A DNA stretch of 14,586 bases from positions 1-14,586 of the forward strand of contig CAVBMG010000084.1 of assembly GCA_963596435.1 (NCBI GenBank), in the 5' to 3' direction. Under the pieces are notes generated by a model, which saw only the letters and a list, made by a program, of their open reading frames with translations, was not told the origin of the DNA and did no database searches. This document shows positions 7,172-14,565 of the stretch, in pieces. Position 1 is the stretch's first letter. The number at the start of each line of letters is the position of its first letter. This stretch comes from COE1 sp963596435 (lineage in GTDB: Bacteria > Bacillota > Clostridia > Lachnospirales > Lachnospiraceae). The translations under genes were made by a program, and so were the position numbers.

Positions 7172-7220
7172 CTCTGTGATATATAAAAATCCTTGCTTCT
7201 TCAAAAAGAAGAGGCCAGAG
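7172..7220 (+). promoter_or_regulatory. Structured leader of rpsF
   Basis: CTCTG (7172-7176) can pair with CAGAG (7216-7220), enclosing an inner hairpin CTTCTT/AAGAAG (7196-7201 with 7206-7211, loop CAAA). A CC/GG pair (7191-7192 with 7213-7214) may link them. It ends eight bases before the AGGAGG. Many bacteria carry an rpsF leader bound by the S6:S18 complex for autogenous control. I do not see the CCG bulge known from that motif, so the identity is uncertain. There is no T tract, so it is not a terminator. Confidence 0.35.
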
Positions 7221-7239
7221 ACCAAAAGGAGGTAACAAG

Positions 7240-7530
7240 ATGAACAAATATGAATTAGCCGTTGTTGTTAGCGCTAAGATTGAAAACGACGAGAGAGCAG
7301 CGGTCATCGAGAAGGTAAAAGACATCATTACAACAAATGGTGGTAACATTACCAACGTTGATGAGTGGGGTCAGAAGAGACTTGCATACGAAGTTCAGAA
7401 GATGAGAGAAGCTTACTACTACTTCATTCAGTTTGAAGGTGCTTCAACAGTTCCAGCTGAAGTTGAGTCAAGAGTTCGTATCATTGAGAACGTTGTTAGA
7501 TATTTGTGCGTAAGACAGGACGAGGCATAG
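7240..7530 (+). CDS. rpsF: 30S ribosomal protein S6
   Basis: This 96-residue protein of the small-subunit platform binds 16S rRNA together with S18. The N-terminal MNKYELAVVV and the central DEWGQKRLAYEV (residues about 41-52), which meets S18, are family signatures. The length is normal and there is no C-terminal glutamate tail. A very strong AAAGGAGGT precedes ATG 7240. It opens the classic rpsF-ssb-rpsR operon behind a near-consensus promoter and a structured leader. Confidence 0.98.
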   Translation: MNKYELAVVVSAKIENDERAAVIEKVKDIITTNGGNITNVDEWGQKRLAYEVQKMREAYYYFIQFEGASTVPAEVESRVRIIENVVRYLCVRQDEA

Positions 7531-7552
7531 ATAGAAAGCGAGAAATATAACA

Positions 7553-8008
7553 ATGAATAAAGTAATTCTTATGGGACGTTTAACAAGAGATCCGGAAGTG
7601 AGATATTCACAGGGAGCTAATCCTACAGCAGTCGCACGTTTTTCCATCGCAGTAGACAGAAGATTCAAGCGTGAGGGTGAACCAGACGCAGATTTCTTTA
7701 ACTGTACTGCATTTGGTAAGCAGGCAGAATTTATTGAACGTTATTTACGTAAGGGCGTTAAGATTCTGACTACAGGACGAATTCAGAATGATAACTACAC
7801 CAATAAGGACGGACAGATGGTATACAGTGTCCGCGTTATGGTGGAAGAGATTGAATTTGCCGAGAGTAAGAATGCTTCTACAGGTAACGAAGGTGGATTT
7901 AATGGTGGCGGATTTGCAGCAGGCAATAACAGCGCACCCGCTCCAGCAGCAGGTGATGGCTTTATGAACATCCCAGACGGCATTGACGAAGAATTACCAT
8001 TTAACTAA
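7553..8008 (+). CDS. ssb: Single-stranded DNA-binding protein
   Basis: This 151-residue SSB coats single-stranded DNA during replication, repair and recombination and recruits partner proteins through its acidic tail. The OB fold spans about 1-106, opening with MNKVILMGRLTRDPEVRY and including FFNCTAFGKQAEF. A flexible linker rich in Gly, Ala, Asn and Pro follows (about 107-138). The acidic tip reads DGIDEELPFN, one residue longer than the usual ending at Phe. It lies 22 bases after rpsF with only a modest GAAAGCGAG ribosome site, in the operon with rpsR. No LexA-type box was seen nearby. Confidence 0.98.
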   Translation: MNKVILMGRLTRDPEVRYSQGANPTAVARFSIAVDRRFKREGEPDADFFNCTAFGKQAEFIERYLRKGVKILTTGRIQNDNYTNKDGQMVYSVRVMVEEIEFAESKNASTGNEGGFNGGGFAAGNNSAPAPAAGDGFMNIPDGIDEELPFN

Positions 8009-8050
8009 TAGTCCGATTTTTAAAATAAGATGATAAGGAGGCTTTTCACA

Positions 8051-8314
8051 ATGGCTTTTAATAAGACTGAAAAGGCTGATTCTCCTATGAAGAGAAGAGG
8101 CGGAATCCGTAGAAGAAAAAAGGTTTGTGTTTTTTGTGGCAAGGACAATGTAATTGATTACAAAGATACAGCTAAATTAAAGAGATACGTATCCGAAAGA
8201 GGTAAGATTCTTCCTAGAAGAATCACAGGCAACTGCGCAAAGCATCAGAGAGCTCTGACTGTAGCTATTAAGCGTGCACGTCACTTAGCTTTAATGCCTT
8301 ACACAATTGATTAA
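8051..8314 (+). CDS. rpsR: 30S ribosomal protein S18, zinc-binding form
   Basis: This 87-residue small-subunit protein partners with S6. It keeps four metal-ligand candidates, Cys26-x2-Cys29 and Cys62-x2-His65, marking the C+ (zinc) type of S18. Family signatures include DYKDTAKLKRYVSERGKI and ITGNCAKHQR. I start at ATG 8051 because AAGGAGG (8035-8041) lies nine bases upstream. The frame also opens at 8030, but that ATG lies before the ribosome binding site. A strong terminator follows 12 bases after the stop. Confidence 0.98.
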   Translation: MAFNKTEKADSPMKRRGGIRRRKKVCVFCGKDNVIDYKDTAKLKRYVSERGKILPRRITGNCAKHQRALTVAIKRARHLALMPYTID

Positions 8315-8326
8315 TGATTAATAAGA

Positions 8327-8358
8327 ACTGCCATTACATATGTAGTGGCAGTTTTTTT
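8327..8358 (+). terminator. Rho-independent terminator after rpsR
   Basis: A 12-pair stem (8327-8338 with 8341-8352, one G-T pair) is followed by a run of T through 8358. It closes the rpsF-ssb-rpsR operon, and the pepT promoter begins right at its end. Confidence 0.9.
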
Positions 8359-8359
8359 G

Positions 8360-8388
8360 TTCGCAGGAACAGGTATTTGTGTTATAAT
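8360..8388 (+). promoter_or_regulatory. Extended -10 promoter of pepT
   Basis: TTCGCA (8360-8365), 17 bases, then a perfect TATAAT (8383-8388) preceded by TGT (8380-8382), an extended -10. Transcription should start near 8395. A small dyad TGTTC-N4-GAACA (8358-8371) overlaps the -35 box. Confidence 0.7.
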
Positions 8389-8401
8389 GGGAAATGGTAA
8401 G

Positions 8402-8454
8402 GTTTGTGTCCGGCGCACTTGATACAAACAGGACAGATGCAGGAATATGTGCGC
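8402..8454 (+). promoter_or_regulatory. Possible pseudoknotted leader of pepT
   Basis: Bases 8402-8410 pair with 8421-8429 (nine pairs, one G-U). GCGCAC in the 10-base loop (8413-8418) is the exact complement of GTGCGC at 8449-8454. Together they form an H-type pseudoknot that ends six bases before the GAGGA ribosome binding site. It does not match a riboswitch class that I recognise. TGTCC/GGACA (8407-8411 with 8431-8435) offers a competing fold. Confidence 0.35.
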
Positions 8455-8471
8455 AGAAATGAGGATTTAAA

Positions 8472-9707
8472 ATGAAATTGCCAGTAGTAGCAGAGAAGTT
8501 TATAAAATATGTAAAGATTGATACACAGTCCCGTGAAGAATTATCAGATAAAGTGCCTTCTACAGAGAAACAGAGAGATCTGGCACTGGTATTATATCAG
8601 GAGTTAAAGGAAATGGGAGCAAGTCAGGTACGCTATGACGAGGAACACAGCTATGTCTATGCAGTGATTCCTTCCAACCTTGATAAAGAAGTACCTGCAA
8701 TTGGCTTTATTGCACATATGGATACTTCTGATGCAGTAAGCGGAACGAATGTTAATCCACGTTTTATTGAGAATTATGATGGCGAAGACATTGTATTGAA
8801 TGAAGAGAAACATATTGTAACACATGTGCAGGATTTTCCGATGTTAAAAGATTGCAAGGGCAAGACTCTGATTGTTACAGATGGTACGACTCTTCTGGGT
8901 GGTGATGATAAGGCTGGAGTAGCTGAGATTATGACCATGGCAGAGTATTTCCTTTCCCATCCTGAAGTAAAGCATGGCAAGATCTGTATTGGATTTACAC
9001 CGGATGAAGAAGTTGGGAACGGTGTAGAGTATTTTGATATCAAGGGCTTTGGCGCAGATTATGCGTATACAGTAGATGGCGGTGAATTAGGTGATATGAG
9101 TTACGAATGCTTCCATGCTGCCTCTGCAAGAGTAACCGTACACGGCAAGAGCGTTCACCCGGGAACTGCCAAGAGTGTCATGAAGAATGCCATTAAGCTT
9201 GCTTATGAATTCATATCCATGCTGCCGGATAAGGAGTGCCCTGAGTGTACAGAGGGCTATGAAGGCTTCTATCATGTAACAGATATCAAGGGTACAGTAG
9301 AGGAAGCTACCGTTGATTTTATCATTCGTGACCACGACAGAGCTGTTTTTGAGAAGAGAAAAGAAGTAATTGCCCAGGCGGCGGAGAAGCTGAATAAAGT
9401 ATATGGTGAGACAATCTTTGAAATAGAGATTAAGGACTCTTATCATAACATGAAGGAAATGATCGAGAAAGAAATGCATGTTGTGGACAATCTGAAAGAA
9501 GCAATGCTCAAGGCTGGGGTAACGCCGAAGGTTTCTCCAATCAGAGGCGGCACAGATGGCGCCAGATTATCCTATGAAGGTCTGTTGTGTCCGAATCTGT
9601 GTACCGGTTCAGAAGGTCATCATGGAAGGAACGAATTTGCCTGCATGGAAGACATGGAAAAGATCGTTGAGATCCTCAAACAGATTATTTATGTTTATGC
9701 GCAGTAA
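8472..9707 (+). CDS. pepT: Peptidase T (tripeptide aminopeptidase, M20B)
   Basis: This 411-residue cytosolic di-zinc enzyme removes the N-terminal residue from tripeptides. The length matches the family. Visible metal and catalytic residues are His82 and Asp84 (AHMDTS), Asp145 (GGDDKAG), Glu179 as general base and Glu180 as ligand (TPDEEVGNG), Asp202 (YTVDGGELG) and His384 (EGHHGRNE). The dimerisation/lid domain lies at about 210-325, and RGGTDGARLS near 358-367 is typical of PepT. GAGGA lies six bases before ATG 8472. The gene stands alone between a terminator and the gdpP promoter, with its own promoter and a structured leader. No clear terminator follows it. Confidence 0.97.
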   Translation: MKLPVVAEKFIKYVKIDTQSREELSDKVPSTEKQRDLALVLYQELKEMGASQVRYDEEHSYVYAVIPSNLDKEVPAIGFIAHMDTSDAVSGTNVNPRFIENYDGEDIVLNEEKHIVTHVQDFPMLKDCKGKTLIVTDGTTLLGGDDKAGVAEIMTMAEYFLSHPEVKHGKICIGFTPDEEVGNGVEYFDIKGFGADYAYTVDGGELGDMSYECFHAASARVTVHGKSVHPGTAKSVMKNAIKLAYEFISMLPDKECPECTEGYEGFYHVTDIKGTVEEATVDFIIRDHDRAVFEKRKEVIAQAAEKLNKVYGETIFEIEIKDSYHNMKEMIEKEMHVVDNLKEAMLKAGVTPKVSPIRGGTDGARLSYEGLLCPNLCTGSEGHHGRNEFACMEDMEKIVEILKQIIYVYAQ

Positions 9708-9764
9708 AGGTACTTTTTCTATCATTAAGCGACAAAATAAGCTATAGCGCTTTGAGGGGAATAA

Positions 9765-9773
9765 TGGTATACT
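9765..9773 (+). promoter_or_regulatory. Extended -10 promoter of the gdpP-rplI-dnaB operon
   Basis: TGG followed by TATACT (9768-9773) makes an extended -10. The -35 position at 17-base spacing (TAGCGC) is poor. Transcription would start near 9780, giving a leader of about 50 bases. Confidence 0.5.
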
Positions 9774-9831
9774 AAAGCTACATGATTATATAAATCAGTA
9801 ACTATTTGAACAGTCTAAAGAGGTATTATGC

Positions 9832-11874
9832 ATGAAACAGAGAATTAGGCTGAAGGGACGTCTGAAGGCATATTTAGAGGCGGCCCTGGTTCTTGGGGCG
9901 GTTTTAGCCGGCGTGAATATTGGAATTTATTTTCTGGATATAGGAGCCGGTGTTATTGTCAGTGCTTTTCTGGTTGTATATTTTATTGTGATGCTGATTC
10001 TTCTCTATTATAATAAGCCGATTATTATGAATGAGTTTATCAGCTTTGCCACGCAATATGGACAGATACAGCGTAAGCTTTTAAGGGATCTGGAGCTGCC
10101 TCATGTATTGATGGATGAGGATGGCAGAATTATCTGGACGAATATTGCTTTTGAACAGGTCGTACATAAGGAAAAGGGATACCGTAAGTCTATTACGACG
10201 CTTTTTCCGAGTATTACGAAGGACAAGCTGAGATTTGAGGATGCAGCAGAATTTGAAATCTCTTTTGAAGAGAAAGAGTATACACTCAAAATGAAGCGGA
10301 TCTCTGTCCAGGAGGTACTGGATAACAGTGATGTATTGGAGAAGAATGAATATAACGGTTATCTGATTGCAGCATATTTCTTTGATGAAACGGCATTGAA
10401 GACAGCGCTTAGACAGATTGATTCCCAGAGTCTTGTGGTAGGATTTATCTATCTGGATAACTATGATGAGGCACTGGAAAGTGTTGAAGATGTAAGACGT
10501 TCACTGCTTATTGCATTGATTGACCGTAAAGTGAACAAATACATTGCGTCTCTCGATGGTATTGTCCGTAAGACGGAAAAAGACAAATATCTGGTCATTT
10601 TGAAAAAAGAAGCCTTACTTGCTATGAAGGAAGCCAGATTTGATATTCTGGAAGAAATCAAGACTGTAAATATCGGAAATGAAATGGCAGTAACGGCAAG
10701 TATCGGTATGGGTCTGGATTCCCCTACTTATACGCAGAATTGTGAGTATGCAAGAACTGCAATCGACCTTGCACTTGGACGAGGCGGAGATCAGGCGGTA
10801 ATCAAGACGCCGCAGTCTATTGTATATTATGGTGGCAAGAGCCAGCAGGTAGAGAAGAATACCCGTGTAAAGGCACGTGTCAAGGCACAGGCTTTGCAGG
10901 AGATTATCGCAACAAAGGACAGAGTCCTCATTATGGGACATCGCCTGCCTGATGCAGATGCCATTGGTGCTGCGGTAGGAATCAGCTGTATTGCCAGAGC
11001 GATGGATAAGAAGGCGCATATTGTCATTAATGAGTCCATGGCAAGCGTAAAGCCGCTTCTGGAGCTTTTCAGGGATAAGAGCATCTATGGGGATGATTTT
11101 ATCATCAACAGTTCTCAGGCTTTAGAGCTGGCTGGAAACAATACTGTACTGGCAGTAGTGGACGTAAACAAACCAAGTATTACAGAATGCCCTGATCTGA
11201 TCAAGGAATGTAAGACAGTAGTTGTACTGGATCATCACAGACAGGGTAGCGAAGTCATTGAGAATGCCACACTTTCCTACGTGGAGCCGTATGCTTCCAG
11301 TGCCTGCGAAATGGTTGCAGAGGTTCTGCAATATGTAGGCGGTAATGTAAAGGTGCGTTCTAATGAAGCAGACTGTATGTATTCAGGTATTATTATAGAT
11401 ACCAATAATTTCACAGCCAAGACAGGCGTCAGAACATTCGAGGCTGCAGCTTTCCTGCGCAGATGTGGTGCAGATGTGACCAGAGTCCGCAAGATGTTCC
11501 GTGATGATGCGAAGGAATATAAGGCGAAGGCAGAGGCAGTACGTAATGCCGAGATATATAAGAATGCATATGCAATCTCCAACTGTCCTGCGGATGGACT
11601 GGAGAGTCCTACAGTAGTAGGCGCGCAGGCTGCCAATGAATTACTCAATATCAATGGAATCAAGGCGAGCTTTGTGACTACGGACTATCAGAACCGTATC
11701 TATATATCAGCCCGTTCCATAGATGAAGTCAATGTACAGATCATTATGGAGAGACTGGGTGGCGGCGGTCATATGAATATTGCCGGCGCACAGCTTGAAG
11801 ATGTGAGTGCAGCACAGGCAGCAGAGATCATAAAAGAAACAATCAATACTATGTTACAAGAGGGTGCAATATAA
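9832..11874 (+). CDS. gdpP: GdpP-type cyclic-di-AMP phosphodiesterase (DHH/DHHA1)
   Basis: This 680-residue membrane enzyme hydrolyses cyclic di-AMP to pApA, linking second-messenger level to wall and potassium balance. Two membrane helices (about 13-35 and 38-60) are followed by a PAS-like domain (about 75-150), a degenerate GGDEF domain (about 175-310) lacking a readable GGDEF signature, a DHH domain (about 355-525) and DHHA1 (about 590-675). Metal-site residues are His370, Asp374 and Asp376 (GHRLPDADAIG), Asp444 (VVDVNKP), Asp467-His468-His469 (LDHHRQG) and Asp523 (IIDTNNF). GGGGHMNIAGAQ around His647 marks DHHA1. AAAGAGG precedes ATG 9832 by eight bases. The stop overlaps the rplI start by one base. 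Confidence 0.96.
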   Translation: MKQRIRLKGRLKAYLEAALVLGAVLAGVNIGIYFLDIGAGVIVSAFLVVYFIVMLILLYYNKPIIMNEFISFATQYGQIQRKLLRDLELPHVLMDEDGRIIWTNIAFEQVVHKEKGYRKSITTLFPSITKDKLRFEDAAEFEISFEEKEYTLKMKRISVQEVLDNSDVLEKNEYNGYLIAAYFFDETALKTALRQIDSQSLVVGFIYLDNYDEALESVEDVRRSLLIALIDRKVNKYIASLDGIVRKTEKDKYLVILKKEALLAMKEARFDILEEIKTVNIGNEMAVTASIGMGLDSPTYTQNCEYARTAIDLALGRGGDQAVIKTPQSIVYYGGKSQQVEKNTRVKARVKAQALQEIIATKDRVLIMGHRLPDADAIGAAVGISCIARAMDKKAHIVINESMASVKPLLELFRDKSIYGDDFIINSSQALELAGNNTVLAVVDVNKPSITECPDLIKECKTVVVLDHHRQGSEVIENATLSYVEPYASSACEMVAEVLQYVGGNVKVRSNEADCMYSGIIIDTNNFTAKTGVRTFEAAAFLRRCGADVTRVRKMFRDDAKEYKAKAEAVRNAEIYKNAYAISNCPADGLESPTVVGAQAANELLNINGIKASFVTTDYQNRIYISARSIDEVNVQIIMERLGGGGHMNIAGAQLEDVSAAQAAEIIKETINTMLQEGAI

Positions 11875-12320
11875 TGAAGGTTATTTTATTACAGGATGTA
11901 AAATCCGTTGGTAAAAAAGGCGATATGGTGGAGTTGAGCGAAGGATACGCAAGAAACTTTATTCTGCCTAAGAAACTGGGAGTAGAAGCGAACAGTGCAA
12001 ATATGAACAATCTCAAGCTTCAGAAAGCAAATGAAGCAAAGCTGGCAAAAGAACAGTATGATGCGGCAGTAGCTTTCTCCAAGGAAGTGGAAGAGATGCT
12101 GGTCAAAGTAGGCTTAAAGTCCGGTGAAGGCGGTAAGACATTTGGTTCTATCTCTTCTAAGGAAATTGTAACAGCTGTGAAAGAGCAGTATGGTAAAGAA
12201 ATTGATAAAAAGAAATTACAGATGCCGGAAGCAATTAAGGCAATCGGTACTTATGAAGTGACTGTTAAGCTTCATCCAAAGGTAAGTGCAACACTTCGCG
12301 TAAAAGTAGAAAGCGTATAA
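11874..12320 (+). CDS. rplI: 50S ribosomal protein L9
   Basis: This 148-residue large-subunit protein binds 23S rRNA at the base of the L1 stalk and helps frame maintenance. The N-terminal domain MKVILLQDVKSVGKKGD and EGYARNFILPKKL is diagnostic. A long helix (about 41-75) joins it to the C-terminal domain, which includes KTFGSISSKEI. The ATG overlaps the gdpP stop in a TAATG junction, and its AAGAGGGTG ribosome site lies inside the end of gdpP, pointing to translational coupling. dnaB starts 13 bases after the stop. Confidence 0.98.
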   Translation: MKVILLQDVKSVGKKGDMVELSEGYARNFILPKKLGVEANSANMNNLKLQKANEAKLAKEQYDAAVAFSKEVEEMLVKVGLKSGEGGKTFGSISSKEIVTAVKEQYGKEIDKKKLQMPEAIKAIGTYEVTVKLHPKVSATLRVKVESV

Positions 12321-12333
12321 AGGAGGACATGCT

Positions 12334-13680
12334 ATGGCAGATATGGATGAGGCAGTACTGAAGCGTGTATTGCCGCATAGCATTGAAGCAGAGCAGTCAG
12401 TCATTGGCGCTATGCTGATGGATCGTGAGGCGATTACAATTGCCAGCGAGCAGATCAACGGCGAAGATTTCTATGGAAAACAGTATGGAATCCTCTTTGA
12501 TACCATGGTGGAACTTAATGATGAAGGAAAGCCGGTAGACCTGATTACACTGCAGGATCGTCTAAAGGAAAAGGCAGTTCCGCCGGAAATCTACAGTCTG
12601 GAATATATTCGTGATATCATGGACACGGTTCCTACATCAGCGAATATCAAGTATTATGCCAATATTGTTGCTGAGAAGTCCGTTTTAAGAAAACTGATCA
12701 AGGTCAATGAGGAAATTGCCAATAATTGTTATAGCCAGAAGGAAACTCTGGAAGTTCTGTTAGAAGAGACAGAGAAGAAAGTCTTCGATATAGCGCAGAA
12801 ACGTAATAACGGAGATTTCGTCCCCATCAGACAGGTCGTAATGAACGCAATGAACATGATCGAGGAAGCTTCCAAGCAGAAGGGAGCTGTAACCGGTATT
12901 GCGTCAGGTTTCATTGATCTGGATTATAAGACGGCAGGCTTCCAGCCTTCAGACTTGATTCTTGTTGCGGCAAGACCTTCTATGGGTAAAACGGCTTTTG
13001 TCCTGAATATCGCACAGCATGTAGCTTTCAAAGACAATAAGGCTGTTGCTATATTCTCTTTGGAAATGTCAAAGGAACAGCTGGTAAATCGTCTGTTATC
13101 CCTGGAATCCAAAGTAAACTCCCAGGCAATCAGAACAGGTAATATGAAGGATGATGAATGGGAGCGTCTGATAGAGAGTGCGGATATTATAGGCAAATCC
13201 AAGCTCCTGATAGATGATACACCGGGTATCAGTATTGGTGAACTTCGTTCCAAATGTCGTAAATTCAAGCTGGAATACGATCTGCAAATGATTATTATTG
13301 ACTATCTGCAGCTGATGTCTGGCTCTGGCAGAACAGAATCCAGACAGCAGGAAATATCAGATATATCACGTTCCCTGAAAGCGCTGGCGAGAGAACTGCA
13401 TGTGCCGGTAATTGCACTGTCGCAGCTTTCACGAGCTGTAGAACAGAGACCGGATCACAGACCTATGTTATCAGACTTGCGTGAATCCGGAGCAATTGAG
13501 CAGGATGCCGATGTGGTAATGTTCATATACCGTGATGATTATTATAATAAAGATACCGAGATAAAGAATGTGGCTGAGATCATTCTGGCTAAGCAGAGAA
13601 ACGGTGCGATAGGTACTGTAAACCTTGCCTGGCTGCCTGATTATACGCAGTTCGCGAATCTTGCAAAAGATACTATGTAA
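12334..13680 (+). CDS. dnaB: Replicative DNA helicase DnaB
   Basis: This 448-residue hexameric helicase unwinds DNA at the replication fork using ATP. The N-terminal helical domain (about 10-110, starting LPHSIEAEQSVIGAML) binds primase and the loader. After a linker comes the RecA-like domain with Walker A ARPSMGKT (Lys219), FSLEMS, Walker B IIIDYLQLMSG (Asp323), ALSQLSRAVEQRPD and LRESGAIEQDADVV. There is no intein, which does occur in some dnaB genes. AAGGAGG precedes ATG 12334. It is the last gene before a strong terminator. In Bacillus subtilis this gene is called dnaC. Confidence 0.98.
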   Translation: MADMDEAVLKRVLPHSIEAEQSVIGAMLMDREAITIASEQINGEDFYGKQYGILFDTMVELNDEGKPVDLITLQDRLKEKAVPPEIYSLEYIRDIMDTVPTSANIKYYANIVAEKSVLRKLIKVNEEIANNCYSQKETLEVLLEETEKKVFDIAQKRNNGDFVPIRQVVMNAMNMIEEASKQKGAVTGIASGFIDLDYKTAGFQPSDLILVAARPSMGKTAFVLNIAQHVAFKDNKAVAIFSLEMSKEQLVNRLLSLESKVNSQAIRTGNMKDDEWERLIESADIIGKSKLLIDDTPGISIGELRSKCRKFKLEYDLQMIIIDYLQLMSGSGRTESRQQEISDISRSLKALARELHVPVIALSQLSRAVEQRPDHRPMLSDLRESGAIEQDADVVMFIYRDDYYNKDTEIKNVAEIILAKQRNGAIGTVNLAWLPDYTQFANLAKDTM

Positions 13681-13694
13681 ATAGGAAAACACAG

Positions 13695-13734
13695 AAGAGA
13701 GTAAGACCTAGGGTCTTATTCTCTTTTATTATTT
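13695..13734 (+). terminator. Rho-independent terminator after dnaB
   Basis: A 14-pair stem (13695-13708 with 13712-13725, one G-T pair, loop TAG) is followed by a T-rich run. It ends the gdpP-rplI-dnaB operon and separates it from the MerR-like gene. No convincing promoter was seen in the short gap that follows, so that gene may depend on read-through or a weak promoter. Confidence 0.85.
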
Positions 13735-13757
13735 TAATAGAAAGCAGGAGGATGGAA

Positions 13758-14525
13758 ATGATGGTCAAAGAAAAGAATTATCTGATCAATGAGGCTGCAA
13801 AAGAGGTACATGTGGAATCACATGTATTGAGATACTGGGAAGAGGAGCTGCGATTACTAATCAAACGCAACGAGCAGGGGCATCGTATCTATACACAGGA
13901 GGACATAGACACATTTATTACAGTCAAAAAGCTCAAAGACCAGGGATTACAGCTGAAAGCGGTGAAGATGATCCTGGATAGTGATAAGGAGGAACAGGAA
14001 GATATGAAGGAAGGAAATCCTTTTGCACAGAAGCATTTGACCAAAATCAGCAAGAATGGGGAAATGAAAGTCATACAGTTAAAACCGGCAGAACAGACCA
14101 ATTGGAAGGAAAATCATATGATTGAAGTGAGAGAGAAAAAAGTAACACCCGCAGAGAAACAGCAGATTGCATTAAAAATGAAAGAGAGCGCAAGATTGCT
14201 GGAAGAGAAAGAAGACAAATATGCAAGAATGCAGTATCTGTTACAGAAGATGATTCAGGATGCAGTCGAAAAGAGCAATGAAAAGCTTCTGGACAATCTT
14301 TCAGTGAATCTAAGAGGTGATATGTGTAAAGAGCTTGATTATCAGTTCAGGCTGTTGGAAGAGCGTGAGAATGCAAGGGATGAGGAGACCAGAAAAGTGC
14401 AGGAAGAGCACTATAAGCATGTGGACGAGCTTCTGACACAGTATCGTGGAAAGAAGAATGGCAGGAAAGAGGACAGCAAAGTAAAAAAGGAATTTCGCCT
14501 CTGGAGAAAAGCGGAAGCCAAGTAG
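13758..14525 (+). CDS. MerR/RacA-like helix-turn-helix protein with coiled coil
   Basis: This 255-residue protein has an N-terminal winged helix-turn-helix of the MerR type (about 7-73), with LRYWEEEL and RNEQGHRIYTQEDID as the marks. A variable linker (74-125) leads to a long charged, probably coiled-coil region (about 128-228) and a Lys/Arg-rich tail. No cysteine pair or ligand-binding domain of the metal- or drug-sensing MerR types is present. The layout of MerR-like head, coiled coil and basic tail resembles RacA, the Bacillus chromosome-anchoring protein, though RacA is shorter. I start at ATG 13758, six bases after AGGAGG (13746-13751). ATG 13761 is also possible; ATG 13752 touches the ribosome site and is unlikely. 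Function is unknown: transcription regulator or DNA organiser. Confidence 0.8.
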   Translation: MMVKEKNYLINEAAKEVHVESHVLRYWEEELRLLIKRNEQGHRIYTQEDIDTFITVKKLKDQGLQLKAVKMILDSDKEEQEDMKEGNPFAQKHLTKISKNGEMKVIQLKPAEQTNWKENHMIEVREKKVTPAEKQQIALKMKESARLLEEKEDKYARMQYLLQKMIQDAVEKSNEKLLDNLSVNLRGDMCKELDYQFRLLEERENARDEETRKVQEEHYKHVDELLTQYRGKKNGRKEDSKVKKEFRLWRKAEAK

Positions 14526-14531
14526 TACATA

Positions 14532-14565
14532 AAAAGACCTTAGATAATGAAATCTAAGGTCTTTT
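14532..14565. terminator. Bidirectional terminator at the window end
   Basis: Bases 14532-14545 pair perfectly with 14552-14565 (14 pairs, six-base loop). The right arm ends in TTTT, and the minus strand also leaves through a T run (complement of 14531-14535). It stops the MerR-like gene and could stop a convergent gene beyond the window. Confidence 0.85.

Noticed and set aside
7172..7220. Terminator between DUF951 and rpsF
   Set aside because: The stem is followed by purine-rich sequence and the ribosome site, with no T tract.
8358..8371. TGTTC-N4-GAACA dyad at the pepT -35 as a LexA (SOS) box
   Set aside because: Firmicutes SOS boxes read GAAC-N4-GTTC; here the half-sites point the other way. 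pepT is not an SOS gene.
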